Shown here piece after piece: positions 36,677 to 44,442 of a stretch of 64,000 bases of DNA. The position numbers and the translations under genes were made by a program. Every line of letters starts with the position of its first letter. Position 1 is the first letter of the stretch. The stretch comes from Streptococcus himalayensis (lineage in GTDB: Bacteria > Bacillota > Bacilli > Lactobacillales > Streptococcaceae), in NCBI RefSeq assembly GCF_001708305.1, contig NZ_CP016953.1, forward strand, positions 1,631,501-1,695,500, written 5' to 3'. Below the pieces are notes generated by a model, which was not told the origin of the DNA, did not search any database, and saw only the letters and a program-made list of their open reading frames with translations.

Positions 36677-37840
36677 ATGAATTATATCGTTATTTCACCT
36701 TATTATCCGCAAAATTTCCAACAATTTACGATTGAACTCCACAAACAAGGAGTCAACGTGTTAGGGATTGGAGAAGAACCCTATGACCAGTTGGACGAAC
36801 CGCTAAAACAAGCTTTGACGGAATATTTTCGTGTTGACAATTTAGAAAATCTTGATGAAGTTAAGCGAGCTGTTGCCTTTCTTTTCTATAAGCATGGCCC
36901 GATTGATCGCATTGAATCCCATAATGAATACTGGCTAGAGTTAGATGCTGCCTTGCGTACTCAGTTCAACATTTTTGGAGCAAAGACTGAGGATTTGGTC
37001 AAGACCAAGTTTAAGTCCGAAATGAAAAAATATTTCCAACAAGCAGGTGTCCCAGTGGTGCCTGGAAAAGTCATTAAAAAGCTGACAGATATTGATCAAG
37101 CAGTGAAAGAAATCAAACTTCCTATGATTGCAAAACCAGATAATGGAGTTGGGGCTGCTGCAACCTATAAATTGGAAACTTCAGCTGATGTGGCTCGTTT
37201 CAAAGACGAATGGGATCAAACCACGCCCTACTTCTTTGAACAATTTGTTACATCAAGCGACATTTGCACCTTTGATGGGCTGACAGATAAGGATGGCAAT
37301 ATTGTATTCTGCACAACCTTTGACTATGCCCATACACCACTTGATTTGATGATCCATAAGATGGATAATTCCTACTATGTTCTCAAGGAAATGGATGCTA
37401 AATTACGCAAGTACGGAGAAAGGATCGTTCGAGAATTCGGCATGAAAGAGCGGTTCTTCCATATCGAATTTTTCCGTGATGGTGATGATTATATTGCTAT
37501 CGAGTACAACAACCGCCCAGCTGGTGGCTTTACGATTGATGTCTATAATTATGCTCATTCGATTGATTTGTATAAAAACTATGCTTCGCTAGTTGCAGGA
37601 AATGGGTTTGAAGCATCGAACTTTGAACCACTTTACTGTCTCGCTGTGTCACGGAGAGATAACAAACACTACCAATATTCTGAAGAGGAAATTCTTGGAA
37701 AATACCAAGGGCAGCTCAAGACCGTAAAACGAATGCCACGTGCCTTTGCAGAATTGCAGGGTGATAGCCTTTATATGCTAACCACAGACAGCCGTAAAGA
37801 ATTACAGCAAATGATTGCAGATTTCGGTGCTACAGAGTAA
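36677..37840 (+). CDS. ATP-grasp domain protein (carboxylate-amine ligase type)
   Basis: A 387-residue ATP-grasp enzyme. After an N-terminal Rossmann-like part, TKFKSEMKKYFQQAGVPVVP leads into the ATP-grasp fold; LPMIAKPDNGVGAAATYKL has the nucleotide-binding Lys and Gly loop, and HIEFFRDGDDYIAIEYNNRP has the Mg-binding acidic residues (Glu and Asn). Such enzymes join a carboxylate to an amine or thiol through acyl phosphate. The partner substrates are unknown. It ends at a hairpin terminator that was duplicated by the IS1182-type insertion. Confidence 0.85.
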   Translation: MNYIVISPYYPQNFQQFTIELHKQGVNVLGIGEEPYDQLDEPLKQALTEYFRVDNLENLDEVKRAVAFLFYKHGPIDRIESHNEYWLELDAALRTQFNIFGAKTEDLVKTKFKSEMKKYFQQAGVPVVPGKVIKKLTDIDQAVKEIKLPMIAKPDNGVGAAATYKLETSADVARFKDEWDQTTPYFFEQFVTSSDICTFDGLTDKDGNIVFCTTFDYAHTPLDLMIHKMDNSYYVLKEMDAKLRKYGERIVREFGMKERFFHIEFFRDGDDYIAIEYNNRPAGGFTIDVYNYAHSIDLYKNYASLVAGNGFEASNFEPLYCLAVSRRDNKHYQYSEEEILGKYQGQLKTVKRMPRAFAELQGDSLYMLTTDSRKELQQMIADFGATE

Positions 37841-37862
37841 AAAAGGGAGCATGCTCTCTTTT
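37841..37862 (+). terminator. terminator hairpin, left copy (IS target duplication)
   Basis: A 22-bp palindrome (AAAAGGGAGCA with TGCTCTCTTTT, one G-T pair) directly after the ATP-grasp stop. The same 22 bases follow the insertion at 39398-39419, so this is the left target-site duplicate. Confidence 0.85.
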
Positions 37863-39301
37863 CAGACTGAAGACAAACTAGCCCTTAAACTAGTTTGTCT
37901 TTTTGTTTGCTGTGTTATTTTTGAAAAAAGTAGTCTAAAAGAGTAGATTAGGGCAACATAAAAAGGCCTTCCTGCCCTCATTTTCACCAGTTTTTTGAGA
38001 TTAAGGCACGCCAAAGTCAGCCCAACTTTATCTCGCATTTTGGGCTTACCAATTTCTCTTGTATAGCGGAGATTATGGTATTCTTTAGCCGTCCCAAAGA
38101 GTCGCTCTATCGTCTCCTTGCGGTGCTGATATCGCTCTTTCATCCCTCTTTGGTGGCGAATCTCTTCACAAATCTCCATGTAACCTTTCCAGATATGTCT
38201 GGTGACTAGCTTCTGCTTGGTCTTACTTTCAGTACAACTCTTTAGGAGTGGACAGGTTGCACAAGTCTTAGGGTCACTCTTGTATTCTCGATAGCCAGAA
38301 CGGTTGGTAGTGCTGTAAGACAAGACTTGGTTTTCAGGGCAGAGGTAGACGTCATAATGCTCGTCATAAATGAAATCATTCGGTCGTAACATGCCCTTCT
38401 TGCCACGAGGTCTGGTGTAGGGAAAGACAGGTGTGATATGCTGATCCAGTAGACATTTGGCAATACTGGGAGTTTTATAACCAGAGTCAGCGATGATATA
38501 GTTGGGGTGAAACGGTTCTAGCTTTGCGAAAGCAGGGAAAGCTTGACTATCATGGACATTGCCTGCTTCAACAGTATAGGCTAATGCCCAACCGTGTTTG
38601 TCGCAAGCCACCTGTGCTGCATAAGCGAAAACCTCCTTATGCTCCCCCTTATGAAACCAACCACTATCAGGGTCAGTCGTGGACATCTTTTTAGTGTTAG
38701 CCTCGCCTTTTGCGGCGGGCTTTAAGGGCTTTTTTTCATGTGTTACCCGATCTTGTGCGATTTCTTTTTCGAGTTGTTCACTCATCCATTTAGCTTGAGC
38801 CTCGACCTCTTGTCGTCTGTATTTATGGTTGTTGGCAGCTGCTTTGATGTGCGTTCCGTCGATGAAAATCTCATCTGTATCCACTAATCCAGCAGTCAAA
38901 CAGAGATTGAGGACATGTTCGAAGATACGCGTGATCACTTCTGTTTCAGCGAAACGACGGCTGTAGTTTTTACCGTATGTGGTAAAATGAGGCACCTTAT
39001 CGTCCAGACTCAAGCCCAGAAACCAACGATAGGCAACATTGACCTCAATGTCCTTGATGGTCTGACGCATGGAGCGAATGCCATAGAAGCACTGAATCAG
39101 AGGGATTTTGACCAGCATAACAGGGTCAAGGCTAGGACGACCCTTGTCTGAGGAATAACTATCCTCCACCAAGTCATAGATGACAGAAAAGTCGACAGTT
39201 TCCTCCAACTGACGCAGAAAGTGGTCCTTTGGAACTAACTCTTCAAGCGTATAGAAGCCTACTTGACGACGGTTATAATCGGGATTTTCTTTGTGAAACA
39301 T
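37862..39301 (-). CDS. IS1182 family transposase
   Basis: A 479-residue DDE transposase. The N-terminal NRRQVGFYTLEELVPKDHFL and GRPSLDPVMLVKI belong to the DUF772-type domain. The catalytic core includes IFIDGTHIKAAANN, IIADSGYKT and the late Glu in RKETIERLFGTAKEYH. A Cys cluster (CATCPLLKSC) lies before it. I start at the ATG at 39301, with GAGGTG upstream; a TTG three codons earlier is less likely. The stop TGA takes its last base from the target DNA outside the IS, so the element depends on an A at the insertion point. Confidence 0.93.
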   Translation of the reverse strand: MFHKENPDYNRRQVGFYTLEELVPKDHFLRQLEETVDFSVIYDLVEDSYSSDKGRPSLDPVMLVKIPLIQCFYGIRSMRQTIKDIEVNVAYRWFLGLSLDDKVPHFTTYGKNYSRRFAETEVITRIFEHVLNLCLTAGLVDTDEIFIDGTHIKAAANNHKYRRQEVEAQAKWMSEQLEKEIAQDRVTHEKKPLKPAAKGEANTKKMSTTDPDSGWFHKGEHKEVFAYAAQVACDKHGWALAYTVEAGNVHDSQAFPAFAKLEPFHPNYIIADSGYKTPSIAKCLLDQHITPVFPYTRPRGKKGMLRPNDFIYDEHYDVYLCPENQVLSYSTTNRSGYREYKSDPKTCATCPLLKSCTESKTKQKLVTRHIWKGYMEICEEIRHQRGMKERYQHRKETIERLFGTAKEYHNLRYTREIGKPKMRDKVGLTLACLNLKKLVKMRAGRPFYVALIYSFRLLFSKITQQTKRQTSLRASLSSV

Positions 39302-39397
39302 AGCCAACACCTCACATTCTTCTTACCTCTATTATACTCCTTGACATCAAAAAAAGCCCTCAGAAACAAGTATTTCTAGGACTTTGTCTTCAATCTG
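37863..39397 (-). mobile_element. intact IS1182-family insertion sequence
   Basis: 1535 bp. Terminal inverted repeats CAGACTGAAGACAAA and CAGATTGAAGACAAA (14 of 15) bound one transposase gene. It is flanked by a 22-bp direct repeat that is itself a terminator palindrome (37841-37862 and 39398-39419). Full-length frame and perfect target duplication indicate a recent insertion. Confidence 0.9.
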
Positions 39398-39422
39398 AAA
39401 AGGGAGCATGCTCTCTTTTTTT
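39398..39422 (+). terminator. terminator hairpin, right copy (IS target duplication)
   Basis: Same 22-bp palindrome as at 37841-37862, here followed by extra T. It isolates the pdh promoter from transcription coming out of the IS. Confidence 0.85.
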
Positions 39423-39436
39423 AGTTTGTCAAGAAG

Positions 39437-39488
39437 TTGTGAAAAATGAACAATTTATTTTGACAAGGCTTTCATAAAGGGATATAAT
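39437..39488 (+). promoter_or_regulatory. pdh operon promoter with Rex-like site
   Basis: A consensus promoter: TTGACA (39460-39465), 17-bp spacer, TATAAT (39483-39488). TTGTGAAAAATGAACAA at 39437-39453, just upstream of the -35, resembles the Rex operator TTGTGA-N6-TCACAA but with a 5-base centre and an imperfect right half. Confidence 0.65.
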
Positions 39489-39533
39489 GAATGAGAGTAT
39501 ATAAATATATAATCCTAGAAAGGTTGTGGTGTG

Positions 39534-40499
39534 ATGACACTTGACAAAACGCTATTGCTAGAGATGTTCCGTAAGATGGAAGAAATTCGTCGTATGGATC
39601 TAAAAATCGCCCAACTCGTGAAAAAAGGGAAAGTCCCTGGGATGACCCACTTTTCGGTAGGAGAAGAGGCTGCTAACGTTGGAGCTATGTTAGCTCTCAA
39701 CGAAGATGATTTGATCACCTCCAATCACCGTGGGCATGGGCAAGCCATCGCAAAGGGAATCAACCTCAATGAAATGATGGCAGAAATCCTTGGCAAATAC
39801 ACAGGAACCTGTAAAGGCAAAGGTGGTTCGATGCATATCGCAGACTTAGATGCCGGCAACCTCGGTGCCAACGGTATTGTAGGTGGTGGCATGGGTATTG
39901 CTGTTGGAGCGGCTTTAAGCCAGCAGATGAAGCAAACTGGTCGGATTGTGGTCTGCTTCTTTGGAGATGGGGCCACTAATGAAGGAGTTTTCCACGAAGC
40001 CGTCAACATGGCTTCTATCTGGCATTTACCAGTGATTTTTTATTGCATTAACAACGGTTATGGCATTTCTGCTGACATTAAAAAAATGACCAATGTTCAG
40101 CACATTCATGAGCGGAGTGCTGCCTATGGTATTCCAGGATTGTTTATTCCAGATGGAAATAATGTTCTAGAAGTATATGAAGAATTTCAAAAAGCGGTAG
40201 AACATGTTCGTAGTGGTAAAGGTCCTGTCTTAATTGAAAGCGTTACCTATCGTTGGTTGGGTCATTCTTCATCTGACCCTGGAAAATACCGCACGCGCGA
40301 AGAAGTGGAAGAGTGGAAGAAAAAAGATCCGATTGAGAAACTTCGAAACTATTTAGTCGACAATCAGCTAGCAACAGCAGAGGAGCTAGAAGCAATTCAA
40401 GCCCAAGTCAAAGAAACAATCGAAGCGTCGGTCGTATTTGCGGAAGAAAGTCCATTCCCACCGCTAGAATCAGCTTTTGAAGATATTTATGCAGACTAG
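39534..40499 (+). CDS. pdhA: pyruvate/acetoin dehydrogenase E1 component, alpha subunit
   Basis: Thiamin-pyrophosphate subunit that, with E1beta, decarboxylates pyruvate (or acetoin) and passes the acyl group to a lipoyl domain. The TPP motif runs from CFFGDGATNEG to FYCINNGYG (GDG to NN). RYRTREE-like loop DPGKYRTREEVE is the phosphorylation-loop region. The start is ATG at 39534 or the GTG at 39531; AAAGG fits either. It heads a five-gene set E1a-E1b-E2-E3-lplA. In streptococci this cluster is annotated as either pyruvate or acetoin dehydrogenase; pyruvate is more likely. Confidence 0.93.
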   Translation: MTLDKTLLLEMFRKMEEIRRMDLKIAQLVKKGKVPGMTHFSVGEEAANVGAMLALNEDDLITSNHRGHGQAIAKGINLNEMMAEILGKYTGTCKGKGGSMHIADLDAGNLGANGIVGGGMGIAVGAALSQQMKQTGRIVVCFFGDGATNEGVFHEAVNMASIWHLPVIFYCINNGYGISADIKKMTNVQHIHERSAAYGIPGLFIPDGNNVLEVYEEFQKAVEHVRSGKGPVLIESVTYRWLGHSSSDPGKYRTREEVEEWKKKDPIEKLRNYLVDNQLATAEELEAIQAQVKETIEASVVFAEESPFPPLESAFEDIYAD

Positions 40500-40518
40500 G
40501 AGAGGAGAAAAGAGAGCT

Positions 40519-41511
40519 ATGGAAACAAAAGTAATGTCATTCCGCGATACCATTATCCTTGCAATGTCTGAGGAAATGCGTCGTGATGAAAATGTTCTCC
40601 TGATGGGAGAAGATGTCGGTATCTTTGGAGGAGACTTTGGAACCTCCGTTGGTATGTTGGAAGAATTTGGACCAGAACGTGTTCGGGACTGTCCGATTTC
40701 TGAAGCTGCTATTTCAGGAGCAGCTGCTGGGGCAGCTATGACTGGACTTCGTCCGATTGTGGATATGACCTTCATGGATTTTTCTGTCATTGCGATGGAT
40801 GCCATTGTCAACCAAGCGGCTAAAACTCGCTATATGTTTGGCGGAAAAGGACAGGTTCCGATGACTGTTCGCTGTGCAGCAGGAAATGGTGTTGGCTCTG
40901 CAGCTCAGCATTCCCAATCCTTGGAAAGTTGGTTTACCCACATTCCGGGCTTGAAAGTTGTAGCCCCAGGGACACCTGCTGATATGAAGGGGCTTTTAAA
41001 AGCATCTATTCGGGATAATAATCCTGTCATCATCCTAGAATACAAATCTGAATTTAATCAAAAAGGAGAAGTTCCTCTAGATCCTGACTATGTGATTCCA
41101 CTCGGTGTGGGTGAGATCAAAAAAGAGGGGACGGATGTTACTGTGGTCACATACGGGAAAATGCTACGTCGTGTGATGCAAGCAGCACAAGAATTAGAAA
41201 CCGAAGGCATCTCTGTTGAAGTGGTGGACCCTAGAACCCTAGTCCCGCTTGATAAAGATATTATTATCAATTCTGTCAAAAAGACAGGTAAGGTTGTTCT
41301 TGTCAATGATGCCCATAAGACAAGCGGCTACATTGGCGAAATTTCTGCCATCATCTCTGAATCAGAAGCCTTTGATTATCTCGACGCTCCGATTCGCCGT
41401 TGTGCAGGCGAAGATGTGCCAATGCCTTATGCACAAAATCTGGAGAATGCTATGATACCAACCGTTGAGAGTATTAAGGAAGCCATTCGTAAAACCTACC
41501 GCAAAGAATAG
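40519..41511 (+). CDS. pdhB: pyruvate/acetoin dehydrogenase E1 component, beta subunit
   Basis: 330-residue partner of E1alpha. The start is the ATG at 40519 after AGGAGAGGAG; the longer frame begins inside pdhA. The N-terminal LMGEDVGIFGGDFGTSVGML includes the Glu that activates TPP, and the C-terminal transketolase domain has EVVDPRTLVPLDKD. It follows pdhA by 19 bases. A 15-bp perfect inverted repeat lies directly after its stop, before the E2 gene. Confidence 0.94.
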   Translation: METKVMSFRDTIILAMSEEMRRDENVLLMGEDVGIFGGDFGTSVGMLEEFGPERVRDCPISEAAISGAAAGAAMTGLRPIVDMTFMDFSVIAMDAIVNQAAKTRYMFGGKGQVPMTVRCAAGNGVGSAAQHSQSLESWFTHIPGLKVVAPGTPADMKGLLKASIRDNNPVIILEYKSEFNQKGEVPLDPDYVIPLGVGEIKKEGTDVTVVTYGKMLRRVMQAAQELETEGISVEVVDPRTLVPLDKDIIINSVKKTGKVVLVNDAHKTSGYIGEISAIISESEAFDYLDAPIRRCAGEDVPMPYAQNLENAMIPTVESIKEAIRKTYRKE

Positions 41512-41514
41512 CGA

Positions 41515-41550
41515 ATTTAGTTTACATAATTTATGTTATGTAAACTAAAT
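41515..41550. repeat. perfect 15-bp inverted repeat in the pdh operon
   Basis: ATTTAGTTTACATAA and TTATGTAAACTAAAT flank a 6-base centre. It has no T-run, so it is not a standard terminator; it may be an RNA processing or stability hairpin, or an operator. Confidence 0.75.
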
Positions 41551-41583
41551 CGTGTTTAGAGGAATCATGAAAGAGGAGTCTCT

Positions 41584-42633
41584 ATGACAGATGATAAGTT
41601 AAGAGCGACCCCCGCCGCTAGAAAATTGGCAGATGAGCTACGGCTCAATCTCTATGATATTTCTGGAACAGGGGCAAAGGGGCGCGTGCATAAAGAAGAT
41701 GTCGAAAATTACCAAGAAACTAATCGAGTGAAAATCTCTCCTTTGGCCAAGAAAATTGCCGAAGAACATAATATCGCTTGGCAAGAAATTCATGGAACAG
41801 GTATCCGTGGCAAGATTATGAAAAAAGATGTCCTGGCTCGGTTGCCTGAAAATGTTGAAAGTGATACCATCAAGTCGCCAGCGCACATTGAAAAAGTGGA
41901 AGAAGTACCATCCAACCAAACTGCATTTGGAGAAATCGAACGCATTCCAATGTCTCCGATGCGCAAAGTTATTGCCCAACGGATGGTGGACAGTTATTTG
42001 AAAGCTCCTGTTTTCGCCTTGAACTACGAAGTTGATATGACCAACCTTATCGCTCTTAGAAAACAGGTCATTGAACCTATCTTGGCCAAAACGGGCAATA
42101 AGGTAACCTTTACAGACTTGATTGGGCTAGCTGTTGTGAAAAATCTGATGAAACCAGAACATCGCTTTATCAATGCTAGTCTTAATCCTGAAGGAACAGA
42201 AATCACTGTTCACCACTATGTGAATTTAGGAATTGCGGTTGGATTGGACGAAGGCTTGCTAGTACCTGTCGTGAAAAATGCTGAACAAATGACATTGTCA
42301 GAGTTCGTCTCTGCCTCCAAAGAGTTGATTAAAGTGACACAGGCAGGGAAATTAAAACCAGATCAAATGTCAGGTTCAACGTTCTCCATTTCAAATCTAG
42401 GAATGTTTGGGATTGATTCCTTCAATCCAATCATTAACCAGCCAAATTCTGCGATCCTTGGAGTGGCTGCCACCAAAGAAAAAGCGGTGGTTGTTGATGG
42501 GGAAATTGTCGTTCGTCCTATCATGAAATTGACCTTAACGATTGACCACCGTGTGGTCGATGGTATGAATGGGGCTAAATTTATGGTGGATCTCAAACAT
42601 ACTTTGGAAAATCCTATGGAATTACTTGTATAA
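41584..42633 (+). CDS. pdhC: dihydrolipoamide acyltransferase E2 without lipoyl domain
   Basis: Core of the dehydrogenase complex that moves the acyl group from lipoyl to CoA. The 349-residue protein lacks the expected N-terminal lipoyl domain. It has two tandem E3-binding domains (about residues 6-43, RATPAARKLADEL to GRVHKEDV, and 49-87, KISPLAKKIAEEH to GKIMKKDV), then a linker and the catalytic domain (about 115-349) with His322 and Asp326 in DHRVVDG. The lipoyl domain sits instead on E3, as known for pneumococcus. Confidence 0.93.
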   Translation: MTDDKLRATPAARKLADELRLNLYDISGTGAKGRVHKEDVENYQETNRVKISPLAKKIAEEHNIAWQEIHGTGIRGKIMKKDVLARLPENVESDTIKSPAHIEKVEEVPSNQTAFGEIERIPMSPMRKVIAQRMVDSYLKAPVFALNYEVDMTNLIALRKQVIEPILAKTGNKVTFTDLIGLAVVKNLMKPEHRFINASLNPEGTEITVHHYVNLGIAVGLDEGLLVPVVKNAEQMTLSEFVSASKELIKVTQAGKLKPDQMSGSTFSISNLGMFGIDSFNPIINQPNSAILGVAATKEKAVVVDGEIVVRPIMKLTLTIDHRVVDGMNGAKFMVDLKHTLENPMELLV

Positions 42634-42663
42634 TCGACGAGAGAAAGAAATAAAGGAGAAGAC

Positions 42664-44367
42664 ATGGCTTTAGAAGTAATTATGCCCAAAGCAGGCGTTG
42701 ATATGACCGAAGGACAGATTGTCCAGTGGAATAAAAAAGTAGGAGAATTTGTCAAAGAAGGGGAGATTCTCTTGGAAATTATGACCGATAAGGTCAGCAT
42801 GGAGCTTGAAGCTGAAGAAGATGGCTATCTGATTGCCATTTTAAAAGGTGATGGTGAGACTGTTCCCGTAACAGAAGTCATCGCTTACCTAGGAGCAGAA
42901 GGAGAGTCTATCCCATTGGCTTCTGGAGCTGCTGAAGGGGGAGCTACAAGCGAGCCAACTGGTGCAGTGGCTCACGAGGACAAGAGTGATGATGCCTATG
43001 ATATTGTTGTCATTGGTGGTGGACCTGCTGGTTACGTATCTGCCATTAAGGCAGCCCAGCTAGGTGGGAAAATCGCCCTTGTTGAGAAATCAGAACTAGG
43101 GGGTACTTGCTTGAACCGTGGATGTATCCCAACCAAAACCTATCTTCATAATGCAGAAATTATAGAAAATATCGGTCATGCCGCTCATCGGGGGATTATC
43201 CTAGAAAATCCATCCTTCACGATTGATATGGACAAGGTTCTTGAAACCAAAAATAAGGTCGTGCAAACTCTGGTAGGAGGAGTCGCAGGGCTCTTACGAA
43301 GCTACGGAGTAGATGTTTATAAAGGAATTGGAACAATCACTAAGGATAAGAATGTTTTGGTTAATGGTGAAGAGCTCCTAGAGACCAAGAAAATTATCCT
43401 AGCAGGAGGTTCAAAAGTCAGCAAAATCAATATTCCTGGTATGGAATCGCCACTAGTCATGACCAGTGATGACATCCTTGAGATGAACGAAGTGCCTGAT
43501 AAGCTTGTGATTATTGGGGGAGGAGTTGTCGGTATTGAGCTGGGACAAGCCTTCATGACCTTTGGAAGTAAGGTAACAGTTATTGAAATGATGGACCGTA
43601 TCGTCCCTGCAATGGATACAGAAGTCTCGAAAAACTTGCGTCTTATCTTGGAACGCAAAGGCATGACCATTCTTACCGATACAAAATTGCAAGAAATCAT
43701 CGAAGAAAATGGTCAACTTCGCATTAAAGTGGAAGGAAAAGACGATATTGTAGCCGATAAAGCCTTGCTATCTATTGGACGAGTGCCTGACCTTGAAGGA
43801 ATTGGGGAGGTTGAGTTTGAGCTAGATCGTGGACGGATTAAGGTCAATGAATACATGGAAACATCTATTTCTGGTATTTATGCACCTGGAGATATCAACG
43901 GAACCAAGATGTTAGCCCATGCAGCCTTTCGTATGGGGGAAGTAGCTGCAGAAAATGCTTTGAAAGGCAATCATGCAGTTGCAAAATTAAACCTGACTCC
44001 TGCTGCTATTTATACCTTGCCAGAAGTTGCAGCGGTTGGCTTGACAGAAGAGCAAGCACGAGAAAAATACGATGTAGCCATTGGAAAATTCAATTTTGCA
44101 GCGAATGGCCGTGCCATCGCCTCTGATGCTGCCCAAGGATTTGTCAAAGTTATTGCAGATAAAAAATACGGGGAGATTTTAGGAGTACATATCATCGGTC
44201 CAGCCGCAGCTGAATTGATTAACGAAGCATCTTCTATCATTGAAATGGAAATTACCGTTGAAGAAATGCTCAAGACTATCCATGGCCATCCGACTTATTC
44301 AGAAGTCATGTACGAAGCCTTTGCCGATGTGCTTGGCTTAGCCGTTCATTCACCTAAGAAAAAATAA
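42664..44367 (+). CDS. pdhD: dihydrolipoyl dehydrogenase E3 with N-terminal lipoyl domain
   Basis: Reoxidises dihydrolipoyl groups with NAD+. The 567-residue protein carries a lipoyl domain (residues 1-78) with the modified Lys43 in IMTDKVSMELE, a flexible Ala/Gly/Ser-rich linker (about 80-108), then the flavoprotein. The FAD motif is VVIGGGPAGYVSA, the redox disulfide Cys149/Cys154 is in GGTCLNRGCIPTK, and the NAD motif is IIGGGVVGIELGQA. The C-terminal HGHPTYSE holds the catalytic His. It is about 100 residues longer than ordinary E3. Confidence 0.95.
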   Translation: MALEVIMPKAGVDMTEGQIVQWNKKVGEFVKEGEILLEIMTDKVSMELEAEEDGYLIAILKGDGETVPVTEVIAYLGAEGESIPLASGAAEGGATSEPTGAVAHEDKSDDAYDIVVIGGGPAGYVSAIKAAQLGGKIALVEKSELGGTCLNRGCIPTKTYLHNAEIIENIGHAAHRGIILENPSFTIDMDKVLETKNKVVQTLVGGVAGLLRSYGVDVYKGIGTITKDKNVLVNGEELLETKKIILAGGSKVSKINIPGMESPLVMTSDDILEMNEVPDKLVIIGGGVVGIELGQAFMTFGSKVTVIEMMDRIVPAMDTEVSKNLRLILERKGMTILTDTKLQEIIEENGQLRIKVEGKDDIVADKALLSIGRVPDLEGIGEVEFELDRGRIKVNEYMETSISGIYAPGDINGTKMLAHAAFRMGEVAAENALKGNHAVAKLNLTPAAIYTLPEVAAVGLTEEQAREKYDVAIGKFNFAANGRAIASDAAQGFVKVIADKKYGEILGVHIIGPAAAELINEASSIIEMEITVEEMLKTIHGHPTYSEVMYEAFADVLGLAVHSPKKK

Positions 44368-44382
44368 ACCTTGTGCAACTGT

Positions 44383-44408
44383 GAAGCCGATCTAAAAAGG
44401 TCGGCTTC
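44383..44408 (+). other. 10-bp hairpin between pdhD and lplA
   Basis: GAAGCCGATC and GGTCGGCTTC (one G-T pair) enclose a 6-base loop. There is no T-run, so it probably stabilises or processes the transcript, or weakly attenuates lplA, rather than ending it. Confidence 0.6.
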
Positions 44409-44442
44409 CTTGCCAGTTATAAATCGACTACTGGAGGACTTT

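Noticed and set aside
37841..39419. IS1182 insertion as a gene disruption
   Set aside because: Both flanks are intergenic; the ATP-grasp gene and the pdh promoter are whole.
42363..42800. 145-codon minus-strand open frame spanning the E2-E3 junction
   Set aside because: Antisense to two well-defined genes, with no start signals.
44383..44408. Full terminator between pdhD and lplA
   Set aside because: The stem is good but no T-run follows, so complete termination is unlikely.
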